In this document: piece after piece, positions 1-10,675 of the stretch
Layout of the letters: every line of letters starts with the position of its first letter
How positions within the stretch are numbered: the stretch's first letter is position 1
NCBI GenBank assembly: GCA_039707465.1
Contig: CM077647.1
Coordinates: 122,244,610 to 122,308,609 of the forward strand
Origin: Rhabdophis nuchalis
Lineage: Eukaryota; Chordata; Lepidosauria; Squamata; Natricidae
Length of the DNA: 64,000 nucleotides
Direction of reading: 5' to 3'
Made by a program: the position numbers and the translations under genes
The notes under the pieces: model-generated
What the model was told of the DNA's origin: nothing
The model's input: only the letters and a program-made list of their open reading frames with translations
The model's database searches: none

Positions 1-252
1 AATGCCCAATAACCCTAATAAAAGATAACAGTACAAGAAAAAGTACACAGAGATGCTCATATATTTACTTACTCAATGACTCTGACTGGCAATTAAAAAA
101 AACATTACAATTACAAACACTAAAACATTTTAAAACAATAAAAACACTAAAAATACTAAAGACATCCAGATTAAATATACATGGGAGAAAGATAAATGCT
201 CAGTTACATACAATGCAATACCGTCAGAAAACAGGGCCCTTAACACCTTCAA

Positions 253-340
253 TAGAGAGAGAGAGAGAGAGAGAAAAGAGTTCTCTTTACTGCTCTCATC
301 TCTCTCTCTCTTTTTTTTGCAGGGATGAAATAAAGAAATA
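253..340. repeat. (GA)n / (CT)n simple repeats
   Basis: An uninterrupted GA run at about 254-275 is followed within 25 bases by a CT run and a poly-T stretch. The two runs are complementary and could form a hairpin. No flanking element identified. Confidence 0.85.
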
Positions 341-634
341 AAAAGGAAATAAAAACAAAACAAGTGCTGGTTAGGCATTGCAAAGATGCTAGCAGTCTGT
401 AGGGTTGTCATTGCAGACATGTTCTCATAGGCCAGCTTCAAACATAGCTCTGAACATATTTCGTTCAGGTTTAAAATGATATATGAATCAGATAATTATG
501 TTTTAATTGTTATTTACTTCTGTGAAGTGAGAAGAATGTGGCATTGTTATAATGATTCAGGTCTTAACTGATTCATTTAGTTAACTGGGAGCGTTTGGGT
601 CAGCTGTAGTCTCTCAGCCTTGCTAGTTCTAGAT

Positions 635-735
635 CAGGGGTCTCCAGCCTTTGCAACTTTAAGTCTGAAGGACTTCAACTCCCAGACTTCTCCAGCCAGC
701 TTCAGACTTAAAGTTGCAAAGGTTGGAGACCCCTG
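635..735. mobile_element. Foldback hAT-type MITE (101 bp)
   Basis: The two halves are nearly complementary: the left end CAGGGGTCTCCAGCC pairs with the right end GGTTGGAGACCCCTG, and the palindrome continues through AACTTTAAGTCTGAAG. The flanking octamers TTCTAGAT and TTCTATAG resemble a decayed 8-bp target duplication, as expected for hAT elements. There is no coding capacity. Confidence 0.75.
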
Positions 736-834
736 TTCTATAGGATTGTTCCTGAGAGGTTACAAACATGACATCCCTAATGTCCTGTTGAGTTTCTAGA
801 GCAAGAGTTCCCAATCCCATGCCATAGATTGATA

Positions 835-891
835 CTTTTTATTTATTTATTTCGAATTTATATCCCGCCCTTCTCCTTGTTAGGACCCAGG
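835..891 (-). mobile_element. Extremely 5'-truncated L2-type LINE tail
   Basis: This 57-bp piece reads, on the minus strand, as the conserved 3' end of the L2 family: CCTGGGTCCTAACAAGGAG, then GGGCGGGATATAAA and an AAATAAATAAA tail. It matches the tail of the copy at 50957. It interrupts an older sequence (GTTCCCAATCCCATGCC before it, ACTGGGCCATGGCCTGTT after it) that itself looks like a hAT non-autonomous element. Confidence 0.7.
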
Positions 892-2384
892 ACCCTATTT
901 GCAATACTGGGCCATGGCCTGTTAAGAACTTCATCTGTATTTGCAGCTGCTCCCACAGGGCTAGCATCACCGCCTGAGCTCCACCTGAGAACATCAGGCA
1001 ATTGGGCCTTTCCTTTTATTTAAATGTAATTGTGTGTTGTAATGCATGGTTGCATAGTCAGCTAGATATTGAGAGTTAGATTTGGCATTTTTATCTACCT
1101 ATTGAATCCTTTCCAAAGATAGGGGGACGTTGTGGTTTGATGGTGGTTTGATAAAGATATCGTCACAGGATGCAAGTTGTTCCAAGTAGAGTTGCCTTTT
1201 GATGGCGATTATGTCAATGCCAATAGTACTCTGGTGGTGCTCCAGAGCTTTTGAGATTGCATCCAGAACCTATTACTATTGGTACTATCTTTGCTTTCTT
1301 TTGCCACAGTTATTCTACTTCTATTTGCAAGTCTTTGTATTGTGATTTTCTTCAATTCTTTCTCTCCTATTCTCTCCTATTCTACTGACTAAAACATCTG
1401 GATAACCAGACTTTTTTGTATTTCTTATTGGCAATTGTTATGTTTGGAGTGTTATGTGGAAAGTGCTTGTATTATAATATTTTTATTCCACCTTTTTATA
1501 TATTTTGTTCAACTCAAGGTATTGAACATACTAATTCTTCCTCCTATTTTCCCCACAACATAAATCATGTGAGCCGGTTGGCTAAAAGGGAACTAGCCTA
1601 AAGTCTCCCAGACAGCTTTCTTGCCAAAGGGATGCCTAGAATTCACTTTCTCCTGGATTCTAGGCTGGCCCTTTCTCCACTACATAAATTGGCTTTTATA
1701 TTAAATGCATGACATGATATTATTAACATTAGGAAAATTCCTAGATATGTTAATCCTATCAAAGGGCTAAAAAAATTGCAAGATGCTTCTTTTTCTATTT
1801 CTCAGAGTATCAGGTACAAGACTGAACAGGTCTTTGAGGGCATGATTCACTGTGGCAAAGGCCTGCATGTAGTAAACATTCAAAGTTTCTGTGGCAAAAT
1901 GAAATAGCTGTTCTTCTTCCCACTACTTGCAAGTCTGGAAGGAGACTGAGGCAATTTGAAATGCTTTATTGAGACAAACTGGAGAATTCTGAAGCCTTTT
2001 CAGATAGGATTCCAAATTTTGTTGGGTAGACAATTACTAATATATATGAAAGAATAATGTTTACCTCTATTATTTTAAATTATTGAAACGATTATTGCCC
2101 CAAAGAAAGGGGTACATTTAAACTTTCTTCCCTATTTAAGGTTTTTTATTTTAGTTTTATGTTGTTATTTCACATAATCTCAAAAGCTCTGCACAGTTGA
2201 AATTAATTTTAAATGATGCAACTTAATCTTAATCGAGGCCTTGTGTCATGGCATAAAGAATAAGCTTGAAGACATGGGTGGATCAGGTCATTTTAAGCAC
2301 CAATGGGCCTTCGCTTCTCCAACTGGGCACTGCCACGCCCTTTCGCTTTCTGCATACGGCCTACCCAGCTGTACATATCCATCC

Positions 2385-2421
2385 GGGGTATAAATTTAAT
2401 AAAATAAAATAAAATAAATAA
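2385..2421 (+). mobile_element. 37-bp LINE-tail micro-insertion inside another LINE
   Basis: Within the L2 copy the text expected to read CATATCCATCCCAAACC is split by GGGGTATAAATTTAAT plus AAAATAAA repeats, which is exactly the 3' end of the same LINE family. ATCC flanks both sides as a short target duplication (2381-2384 and 2422-2425). It is best read as a retrotransposition event 5'-truncated after about 37 bases. Confidence 0.7.
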
Positions 2422-2499
2422 ATCCCAAACCACCCCAACGATGCCACCGAAGTGCTGTCCCGGTGTCTGGAGGCCATACGGATCTGGCTGGGTGGTAAC

Positions 2500-2675
2500 C
2501 AGTGGTGGGTTTCAAATTTTTTAGAACCTACTCTGTAGGTGTGGCCTATTTTGTGGGTGTGGCTTGGCAGTCATGTGACAGGGTGGGAGTGGCCACCTTT
2601 TAAAATGTGGTGAAACTCATTTAACAATGCTCTTGCTTAGCAACCAAAATTTTGGACTCAATTGTGATGATAAAT

Positions 2676-2735
<60 letters not shown>

Positions 2736-2902
2736 TCCTTCCTTCCTTCCTTCCTTCCTTTCCTTTCCTTCCTGTTGGGTCACTGGCAGCGGCGGGCCAA
2801 ATTTATTTCCAGGTACGTGGGTGGAATCCCCTCTCACCGGTTCTCTAAATTTCACCAATCAGTTCTCGCGAGTAGGTGCGAGCCTGCAGAAACCCACCAC
2901 TG
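2500..2902. mobile_element. hAT-type non-autonomous element nested in the L2 LINE
   Basis: The ends are perfect 14-bp inverted repeats: CAGTGGTGGGTTTC on the left and GAAACCCACCACTG on the right. They are flanked by the exact 8-bp duplication GTGGTAAC (2492-2499 and 2903-2910). Removing the element and one octamer restores the LINE reading GGTGGTAACAAACTCAGGCT. The 8-bp duplication and CA...TG ends indicate a hAT transposase source. The interior holds a fragment of the 'GGGCTCAATTGTGG' repeat family (about 2618-2675) and a TTTC/TTCC microsatellite. It has no coding capacity. Confidence 0.92.
2678..2772 (+). repeat. (TTTC)n(TTCC)n microsatellite
   Basis: About 60 bases of TTTC units pass into TTCC units, inside the nested hAT element. 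The poly-Phe/Leu/Ser and Lys/Glu frames over it are artefacts of the repeat. Confidence 0.95.
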
Positions 2903-4195
2903 GTGGTAACAAACTCAGGCTCAACCCTTCCAAGACCAAGTGGCTGTGGTTTCCGGCAGCCCGGTTCAGCCAGATTACTCCAACTCTGGCCATTGGGGGC
3001 GAAACACTGGCCCCCGTGGAGAGGGCGCGCAATTTGGGTGTCCTCCTGGATTCCCGGCTGTCCATGGAGGACCATGTGGCGGCCGTGACCAGGGGGGCGT
3101 TTCATCAGGTACGCCTGATGCACCAATTGCGCCCCTTACTGGACCGGGCTGCCCTTCGCACAGTCACTCAAGCTCTCATGACGTCCCGGCTCGACTACTG
3201 TAATGCTCTCTACATGGGGCTTCCCTTGAGGTGTACTCGAAAGCTACAGTTAGTTCAGAATGCAGCCGCACAGGTGATTACGGGAGCTACTAGATGCTCC
3301 CACATAACACCGATCCTGCGCGAGCTGCACTGGCTTCCTATGGTCTTTCGGGTGCACTTCAAGGTTTTGACGACCATCTTTAAAGCGCTCCATGGCTCGG
3401 GGCCTAGTTATATGCGAGACCGCCTTCTGCCCCATACATCCCTTCGGCCGATCCGCTCCCACAGAGAGGGTCTTCTCAGGGTGCTGTCGGCCGGGCAATG
3501 CCGTCTGGCAACACCCAGGGGAAGAGCCTTCTCTGTGGCGGGCCCTGCCCTTTGGAACGACCTACCCCCTGAATTGCGCACCATCACCGACCTCCGCCTC
3601 TTCCGTCAGTGTCTAAAGACACATCTTTTCCAGCAAGCCGGCCTAGCCTAACCTCCCATGGGGACTATTTTAGAGAGTTTTAAATTGGGAATTTTAAGAT
3701 TGGTTTTAGCATAGGATTAGATTAATTTAATATGTTTTTAAATTATGTATTTATTGTTTATATGTTTTTAAATTCCTGTGCGCTGCCCTGGGTCCTCTGT
3801 GGAGAAGGGCGGGATATAAATATAAATAAAAAAAAATAAAAAAATACTCAATTAATGCAGGCATCAGATGGTGAGATAGGCCATCTTAGCCATAGCATGA
3901 CATGACTGCAATGGTAAGTGGCAAGTGTCTCCCAGACTAGGCAAGCTGGCTGCCTCATCATCAGTGCCATCTGCATGAAGATGTCATTGCCATACTTCAG
4001 TCCCTGGAAGTAGCTTCGGTCTCTGGCCCTGTACTTTGTGCTCCTAGCTCTGTGTCTTTGTCCACATACTTTTGCCACAAATGGAATGATGATTACATGG
4101 TGAAGACAGGATTGTTGTGGCATGCTCCATTCTGTAGTGATGAAGACTGAATTTATATCTTGTTGGTTTCTCAGTCACTCTAAAATAGGCTAGAG

Positions 4196-4330
4196 CAGTG
4201 TTTCTCAACCTTGGCAAGTTTAAGACGAGTGGACCTCAACCCCCAGAATTCCCCAGCCAGCCATGCTGGCTGGGGAATTCTGGGAGTTGAAGTCCACTCG
4301 TCTTAAGCTTACCAAGGTTGAGAAACACTG
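4196..4330. mobile_element. Palindromic hAT-type MITE (135 bp)
   Basis: This is a near-perfect foldback: CAGTGTTTCTCAACCTTGG on the left pairs with CCAAGGTTGAGAAACACTG on the right, and the centre is CCAGCCAGCCATGCTGGCTGG. The octamer GGCTAGAG is duplicated exactly on both sides (4188-4195 and 4331-4338). It is the same family as the copy at 50541. Confidence 0.93.
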
Positions 4331-4417
4331 GGCTAGAGTTAGAGCCTGTCTGATATTGTGAGTCCTACATGCTCTCTATTCTGTGTCAGAACCTAAGATC
4401 TCTCATAGAATTGTTGC

Positions 4418-4702
4418 ATTGAATTAGACCTGAGAACAGGCAGCTGGAGGCAATGTGGGAATAGAGCCAAGGTGGAATCCAAAAGGACAAAGTGGCGGCA
4501 TAATGAATTCCTTTCCAGTTTAGTTTAGAAGGATCTGCAATGATTCAGCCTGCCAATCATTGAATTAAACCTGAGAATAGGCAGCTGGAGGGAATGTGGG
4601 ATAGAGCCAAGGTGGAATCCAAAAGGACAAAGTCGAGACATAATGAATTCTTTTCCAGCTTAGTTTAGAAGGATCTGCAATGATTCAGTCTGCCAAACAT
4701 TT
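4418..4702. repeat. 141-bp tandem duplication
   Basis: Two head-to-tail copies (4418-4558 and 4559-4702) share segments such as GATAGAGCCAAGGTGG or its AATAGAGCC variant, ATCCAAAAGGACAAAGT and TTTAGAAGGATCTGCAATG, with only scattered differences (over 90% identity by eye). It carries no ORF and no recognised family. Confidence 0.88.
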
Positions 4703-4861
4703 TTGATATTATTAACACCTCTTGTAAAGGAATACAGAAATAGCTTTGAAGAAGATATGTTACAACTATTACAAAAATATGCACTAAGCCCAGAAAAACA
4801 GCAAGGGATGAAGAAAAACAAATTCCAGACTGGCCCACATTGACTCTCTTAGGGGTAAGAG

Positions 4862-5044
4862 TAGAGGTGGGTTGCTCCCAGTTCGGCCCAGATCAGGTGA
4901 ACCGGTAATAGCGGCAGAGGGAGGCTCCACCCCTGTTCCGCCCCCTGGATGCTTCTGTGCATGCGCAGAAGTGTCACATGAGCGTGTGAATGTGCACAGG
5001 CGCACGCCCAAACTGGTAGTAAAAAAATTGGCAACCCACAACTG
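4862..5044. mobile_element. hAT-type MITE (183 bp)
   Basis: Left end TAGAGGTGGGTTGC and right end GCAACCCACAACTG are imperfect inverted repeats of the same family as 23499. The flanking octamers GGTAAGAG and TGTAATAG look like a decayed target duplication. The interior has GC-rich text and the characteristic AACTGGTAGTAAAAAAATTG near the right end. It abuts the tail of the next LINE. Confidence 0.78.
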
Positions 5045-5052
5045 TGTAATAG

Positions 5053-7616
5053 TTTAGTTTAGTTTAGTTTTATTCAATTTCTATACCGCTCCTATCTCCC
5101 CAGCGGACTCAGGGCGGTGCACAGGAACTTAAAATGACACAACAAACACAATAAATACAGTCGCAGCGATTAAAATACAATTAAATTAAATAACCGGTGC
5201 TAAAATATTGCCTAAAAATGTTAAAATCCCCTACCTAATCAATTAAAATTATATCTAATCTAGACTCTAAGCTTGGCCAGCTAGGTGAAAGAGATGCGTT
5301 TTAAGTGATCGGTGGAAGAGGCAAAGGTCCGTGATGGTGCGAAGTTCAGGGGGAAGGTCGTTCCAGAGGGCTGGACCTGCCACAGAGAAGGCCCTTCTCC
5401 TGGGCGCCGCCAGCCAGCATTGACTGGCAGACGGTACCCTGAGGAGGCCCTCTCTGTGGGAGCAGATCGGTCGAAGGGAGGTGTGTGGTAGGAGACGGTC
5501 CCGCAAGTAACTAGGCCCCGTGCCATGGAGTGATTTAAAGATGGTGACCAACACCTTGAAGTGCACCCGGAAGGCCACCAGCAGCCAGTGCAGCTCGCGC
5601 AGGAGAGGTGTTACGTGGGAGCGCCGTGAGGCTCCCAAAATCCCCCGCGCGGCCGCATTCTGCACTAACTGGAGCCTCTGGGTGCACCTCAAGGGGAGCC
5701 CCATGTAGAGAGCATTGCAATAGTCTAGGCGGGACGTAACGAGCGCTTGAGTGACTGTGCGAAGGGCGTCCCAGTCAAGGAAGGGGCGCAACTGGCATAC
5801 CAGGCGAACCTGGTAAAAGGCCCCCCTGGTCACGGCCGTCACCTGGTCATCCAAGGATAGCCGTGAATCCAGGAGGACGCCTAAGTTGCGAGCCCTTTCC
5901 ATGGGGGCAAGTGAATCGGCCCCAAAGGCCAGCGTTGGAGTTAGCTGGTTGTACCAGGACGCTGGAAACCACAGCCACTCGGACGGGTTGAGTCGGAGTT
6001 TGTTACTCCCCATCCAGGCCCGCACAGCTTCCAGACACCAGGACATCACTTCAACGGCATCACTGGGGTGGTTGGGGGTGGATATGTATAGCTAAGTATA
6101 CATATCCATATACGATAGAGCTTCAGCTAAATTAGAAAATGGTGACAGGTTTTTAATGGGAATTTTAGCACAGGTTTGTAATTTAATTTCTTTTTAACTT
6201 TTGTATTGTTGTTATTTATTTATTGTGGTCTTAATTTCCTGTGCACCGCCCAGAGTCCGTCTTGACGGAGATTGGCGCGGTTTACAAATCAAATCAAATC
6301 CAAATTCAAATTCAAATCAGCATACAGATGGTACTCCACCCCACAACCATGGATGATCTCACCCAACGGCTTCATATAGGTGTTGAACAGGAGGGGCGAG
6401 AGGACACCCCACATGCAAGGGGCCTCGACGTCGACTTCTGCCTCTTGCCAACACAAATTGCGACCGACCGAAGAGGAAGGAAGAGAACCACCACAAAATG
6501 GTGCCTCCCAATCCCAACCCCTCCAGTCGATGCAATAGGATAACATGGTCGATGGTATCAAAAGCCGCTGAGAGATCTAACAGGACCAAGATAGAGGAGC
6601 AACCTCTATCTTGAGCCCTCCAGAGATCATCCACCAGCGCGACCAATGCCGTCTCTGTGCTGTGCCCGGGTCGGAAGCCGGACTGGCGCGGGTCTAGATA
6701 GACAGTTTCCTCCAGGTGTTGGGGGAACTGCTGTGCTACCACATTCTCAACAACCTTCGCCAAAAAGTGGAGGTTGGAGACCGGACGGTAATTAGATAAC
6801 AACGCTGGGTCCAGGGAAGGCTTCTTGAGGAGGGGTCTCACGACCGCCTCTTTCAAAGCGGCCGACAGAATCCTCTCACTCAAGGAAGCGTTCACTATTT
6901 CCTGGAGCCAGCCTCGTGTAACCTCCCAGGAGGCCAGTACCAACCAGGAGGGACACGAGTCCAATAAACATGTGGTAGCATTCAGTCGCCTCGGCAGCCT
7001 GTCCATGTCATCTGAAGTAACAAAGTCAAACTCTTTCCATAATACGGTCTCAAGGCCTGCCTCGGACGGTCCTCCCAGACCTGCCTCATTAGAGCCAACT
7101 CGCCCCGGATCCGAGTGATTTTGTCCTGCAGATACTCTCCAAATTCCTCTGCTCTGCCCTGCAAAGGAGCTTCCCACGGCCTCTGATGAAAGAGGGAGCA
7201 GGTCACTCTGAACAGGGCGGCAGGGCGGTTATCTGCGGATGCGATAAGAGTGGTGAGATAGTTACATTTTGCCACTCTTAACGCCACTAGGTAGGTCCTC
7301 AAATGGGATCTTGCCCGTGTTCGGTCGGATTCGGAGCGAGTAGATCTCCATGTGCTCTCTAGGCATCTCTTGCGGCGCTTCATCGCCCTTAGCTCCTCGG
7401 AAAACCAAGGGGCCAGGGCGGATCGGCGCCACGTGAGAGGCCGCAAGGGCACGACCCAGTCCAAGGCCCCCGTGGCCGCACAATTCCACGTGGCCACTAG
7501 GTCCTCAGTCGAGTCGTGGGTCAGGGTCACAGGTATTGGCCCAAGCTCCCTTTGGAACCTCTCTGGGTCCATCAGGCGCCTGGGGCAGAACCATCTTGGT
7601 GTCTCTGGATCCGCTA
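5053..7616 (-). mobile_element. L2-clade LINE, antisense, 5'-truncated and interrupted
   Basis: On the minus strand the 3' tail (AAACTAAACTAAACTATT) is at the left. It is preceded by the conserved CCGCCCTGAGTCCGCTGGGG. Upstream lie the RT C-terminal frame (6049-5267) and the RT core (7177-6359, with RPVSNLHFLAKVVENVV and ILVLLDLSAAFDTIDH). The EN-RT linker (7572-6982) follows, beginning near MDPERFQRELGPIPV. At least one frameshift separates the last two frames near 7.1 kb. Homology ends abruptly at about 7616. A separate + strand LINE tail sits inside at about 6094-6317, just after the YADD box. Confidence 0.9.
6094..6317 (+). mobile_element. L2-type LINE 3' end nested in the antisense LINE
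   Basis: The host LINE reads GGATATGTATAGCT before the insert and AGCATACAGATGGTACTCC after it, which adjoin in intact copies apart from a few bases. The insert ends with GTGCACCGCCCAGAGTCCG, GGCGCGGTTTACAAATC and an (AAATC/AAATTC)n tail. That is an L2 3' end of a different subfamily from the host, in the opposite orientation. Confidence 0.75.
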
Positions 7617-7879
7617 GGATGAGAAACAGAAAATCGATCAGTTTTTCAAAATTCTATTACTTTAATCATAGAGTTTTAGTATTGCTTGTAATACTGTTTT
7701 GTTTTTTTAACTTGGTCTACTTTGAAGTACCAACACCTTTCTTTGGCAAGATTGATGGACTAATTACTAATTACTGTTTGCGCCATCAGATTGTTTTTAA
7801 CTGCTAACCACATAGCTAGATTTTCTCTATTATGATTTATCCCTAATCTGTTCTTTAGTTTTCCCAATACTCACTTGAT

Positions 7880-8250
7880 CTACTCTGCTTCTTCTCTTCT
7901 CTTTCTTTCTACCTTTCCCAGCATTACAGCCTTTCCAGAGAACTGAGTCTTTGCAAAACGCGTCCAAAGTAGGAACTTAATCATTTGTGTCTTGAATGAA
8001 AATTCTGGGTTGGCTGGTTTGATGATTCATTGATTTGACTATCGGTGGCATTCTTAAGCGTCTCCTCCAATACCAAATTCAAAAGCATCAATATTCTTCC
8101 TATCTATCCTTCAAAGCTATAACTTGTGCTACCATAAAATATGCACAAGTCAGATCTCTATAGATTTAGACACATGATGGCATTTGGAGATCTTTCCCAA
8201 AGACTTCAAGCTGCTCTACCAAGTGCTAGTTGGCAATGTATTTTGACTGC
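7880..8250 (-). mobile_element. RTE-BovB LINE fragment, RT C-terminus
   Basis: Read on the minus strand, about 8050-8100 encodes a degenerate 'DAFEFGIGG', matching the BovB DAFELWCWRRLLRV block. The text toward 7900 (CTGGGAAAGGTAGAAAGAA in minus sense) matches the region encoding the downstream basic stretch. It carries many stops, so it is an old copy. Boundaries are approximate. Confidence 0.6.
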
Positions 8251-8535
8251 TTCTTCCTTCATTGCTGATGATTGATCCTAAAAGACAGAAGCAATTTAAC
8301 ACTTCAGTATCTTTATTCTCAGTTTTAAAACTTTTTGTCTTTGCCCAGAGTTTAACTTAAATGTAATGGAAGAGAAATCCTTGCAGGGACAATTGTTGCT
8401 TTTGATAATCTAATGGGAGGTTAATTTCTTTCTGCCAGTTTCAACAGCGGAAAATACCGCACTCCCTTTACATTATGGCAAATGAATGTAGGACACTGAA
8501 AGGGCTATAATGAATGGATATTAATACAATAGTAT

Positions 8536-8677
8536 TAATAGGGATGTGCATAAGTGCACCAACGTGCCTACCATCCTGTCCTAATGTTCCCTTTTATTCG
8601 TATACATTTCATGTATTCAAAATCATGTCCATACTTAATATATGTTATATGTGTGATGAAATAAATAAATAAATAAG
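8536..8677 (+). mobile_element. 3' end of a CR1-L3-like LINE
   Basis: The segment TGCATAAGTGCACCAACGTG, CCTGTCCTAATGTTCCC and the terminal AATAAATAAATAAATAAG match the tail of the longer copy at 18250-19434. Only the 3' untranslated end is present, consistent with strong 5' truncation. Confidence 0.75.
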
Positions 8678-9102
8678 TCAGAGACCAATTCAGAACTTTA
8701 GTTACTCAGTTAAAAATGATAATAGTTCCCATTAATCATCTAAGATTGTGTTTCCCAATTTTTTTCTTTCCTTATCCAAAACTGCTTATCAGACAGTTGT
8801 TTTTACTGCTTATCAAAAAGTCCCTACTTAAATGTTCCTATTGTGATTGGGTAATGGCTTTGGGTGTCTTTACCCATAGAAAAAACACTTTTTGGGGTAA
8901 TTTGCACAGGTTTGAGAAGAATTGATCTATTCTCTCCTGTGATGAGCAAGAACATTTCAGCTTGACAGTTTTTGTCTACTCTGGAGTCCTACTTACCAGC
9001 CATTGTTTATTGAATGCAGTTCTGCACTGCCTGACTTGAGCTGTTCTGAGACTGTGAAGTCAGGTCTTAGACTGCAAAGGTCACCTCAAGGGAGGTGGGC
9101 AG

Positions 9103-9162
9103 CAAACAAAATAATAAATAAACAAATAAACAAATAAACAAATAAACAAATAAACAAACAAA

Positions 9163-9197
<35 letters not shown>

Positions 9198-9210
9198 ACA
9201 AGCAAACAAA
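9103..9210 (+). repeat. (AAAC/AAAT)n simple repeat
   Basis: About 100 bases of AAATAAAC and AAAT tetramer arrays. It may be an expanded LINE or SINE tail, but no body of an element is recognisable to its left. Confidence 0.9.
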
Positions 9211-10541
9211 TATTCAGTGATCTGCTGCAGCATGACAAGAGGTTAAAATTGCTGGGAATCATAAATGTACAAACGTCTGGGATGGAGACCTAGGCTGGAA
9301 GTTTAATTAGCTGTAACTGTGCCTTGTACTGTTATTCAACCCTGTCAGTAGGGGTCAGTGTTGGCTTTTAACTGCCTTAGAAACTCGGAATAGTTTTGAC
9401 AAATGATTTAAAATGGTTTATGTGTCTTCAAATATTAATTCTCTTCTTCTTAATTAACTTCTGAATTTTGTAATGAAGCTTCATACATCATTTCTATACT
9501 TTGCCCCATTGTACTTGCTGACTGCTGACTGCTCTTTTTCCTTATCTGTGGGCATTCATTGCCAGCTCTGATTTATTTTCTTCCTCTTAAAAAGAAAACG
9601 GCAAGAGATTAATAGATTTGACTTGTGGATTACAATGCAGTAGAGCTGATGAATGGAAGATTTAGGTCAAGGTGGTACTTAGTTCCTGCTTTCTTATTCA
9701 GCACATTGTCCCTACATTTCAAACTACAATTGCTTGAAAAACTCTGTGACAAAATGACTGTAGACTTTCAAATTATCTAGAATTATATATGATCACAAGA
9801 GCTGTTTTGAATGAATATGTGATATTGCCATCTGATCAGTTAGTGTATTTTTTTTAGATAAGGTGTCCCCTTCTGCCTGAGCTGTAACAACTACTTATTA
9901 CCACTCCATACGAAAGGGGGGGGGGGGAATCTAGTACCTATTGTTTTCTCCATATTTTCAGAAGATCTGTGCAACTTCTCTTACCTTTTGGGTGTGCACA
10001 AATATGCATTGTTTTATTGGCCATTAGTTGGGTAATCATTGTGCTAGGAAGGTGCCACTTTTTCTGCTTTTATAAAGAATATCAACTAGCAGTGATGCTG
10101 GAAGGATAGAATGGTGGGGTTTTGGGAAGTTAACTTTCAACCTGGATGTAAATTGCATTGCAGTGTGAAGCCTCTGTGTTTGCAAAGTAATGGTGGCGAT
10201 ACCACAATAACATCATTTTACCTAAACTCAGAGACCATAGGGCAAAAACACAGTGTATATTGCTTATATAATAAGCAGGAAAAAACCTAACTGACCTAAC
10301 ACTTATATAGTGAAAGAAAGTCACCCCCCCTTTTTTTTTTGCAAAAAAATAATAATACTAAGGTTGCATGTATTCTTTCCTTGGGATAGTTAAGTAAAGC
10401 AGATAACAATAAATAATTTCTTGTGATCAGAAGGTGGAATTATGATAAAAGGAGAGTAAAGCTGTTTAACTGAAAACCAGGTAAACTCAAAACCTTGGTG
10501 TAACAAAACAATAACAATAAAGCTTAAGCTTTCTTCTACAG

Positions 10542-10675
10542 TAAGAGTATCAAACTCGTGTCATCATGGCAGTGTAATGTGACATATTGTGACTTTTCCC
10601 CCTTTGCTAAACCAGGTGTGGGTCTGGCCAGCGCATGACTCATCCAGCCCACGGGCTGTGAGTTTGACACTCCTG
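10542..10675. mobile_element. hAT-type MITE (134 bp)
   Basis: The ends TAAGAGTATCAAACTCG and GTGAGTTTGACACTCCTG form inverted repeats of the widespread 'caggagTGTCAAACTC' type. The flanking octamers TTCTACAG (10534-10541) and TTTTACAG (10676-10683) differ at one base and are read as the target duplication. There is no ORF. Confidence 0.85.

Larger units (their letters stand above)
2364..3844 (+). mobile_element. L2-clade (CR1-superfamily) LINE, 3' part
   Basis: This is a 5'-truncated non-LTR retrotransposon beginning within the RT domain (GCTGTACATATCC encodes the LYIS that follows the YADD box). After a 403-bp hAT insertion the frame from about 2904 to 3651 is open. It encodes the RT thumb and C-terminal region, including LGVLLDSRLSMEDHVAAV, RLDYCNALYMGLPLRCT and AGPALWNDLPPELR. 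The tail is CTGCCCTGGGTCCTCTGTGG, then GGGCGGGATATAAA and A-rich repeats. Close relatives in this window lie at 5053, 11249, 36871, 47804 and 50957. Confidence 0.9.

Noticed and set aside
2627..2909. Phe/Leu/Ser-rich and Lys/Glu-rich frames
   Set aside because: They are translations of the TTTC/TTCC microsatellite.
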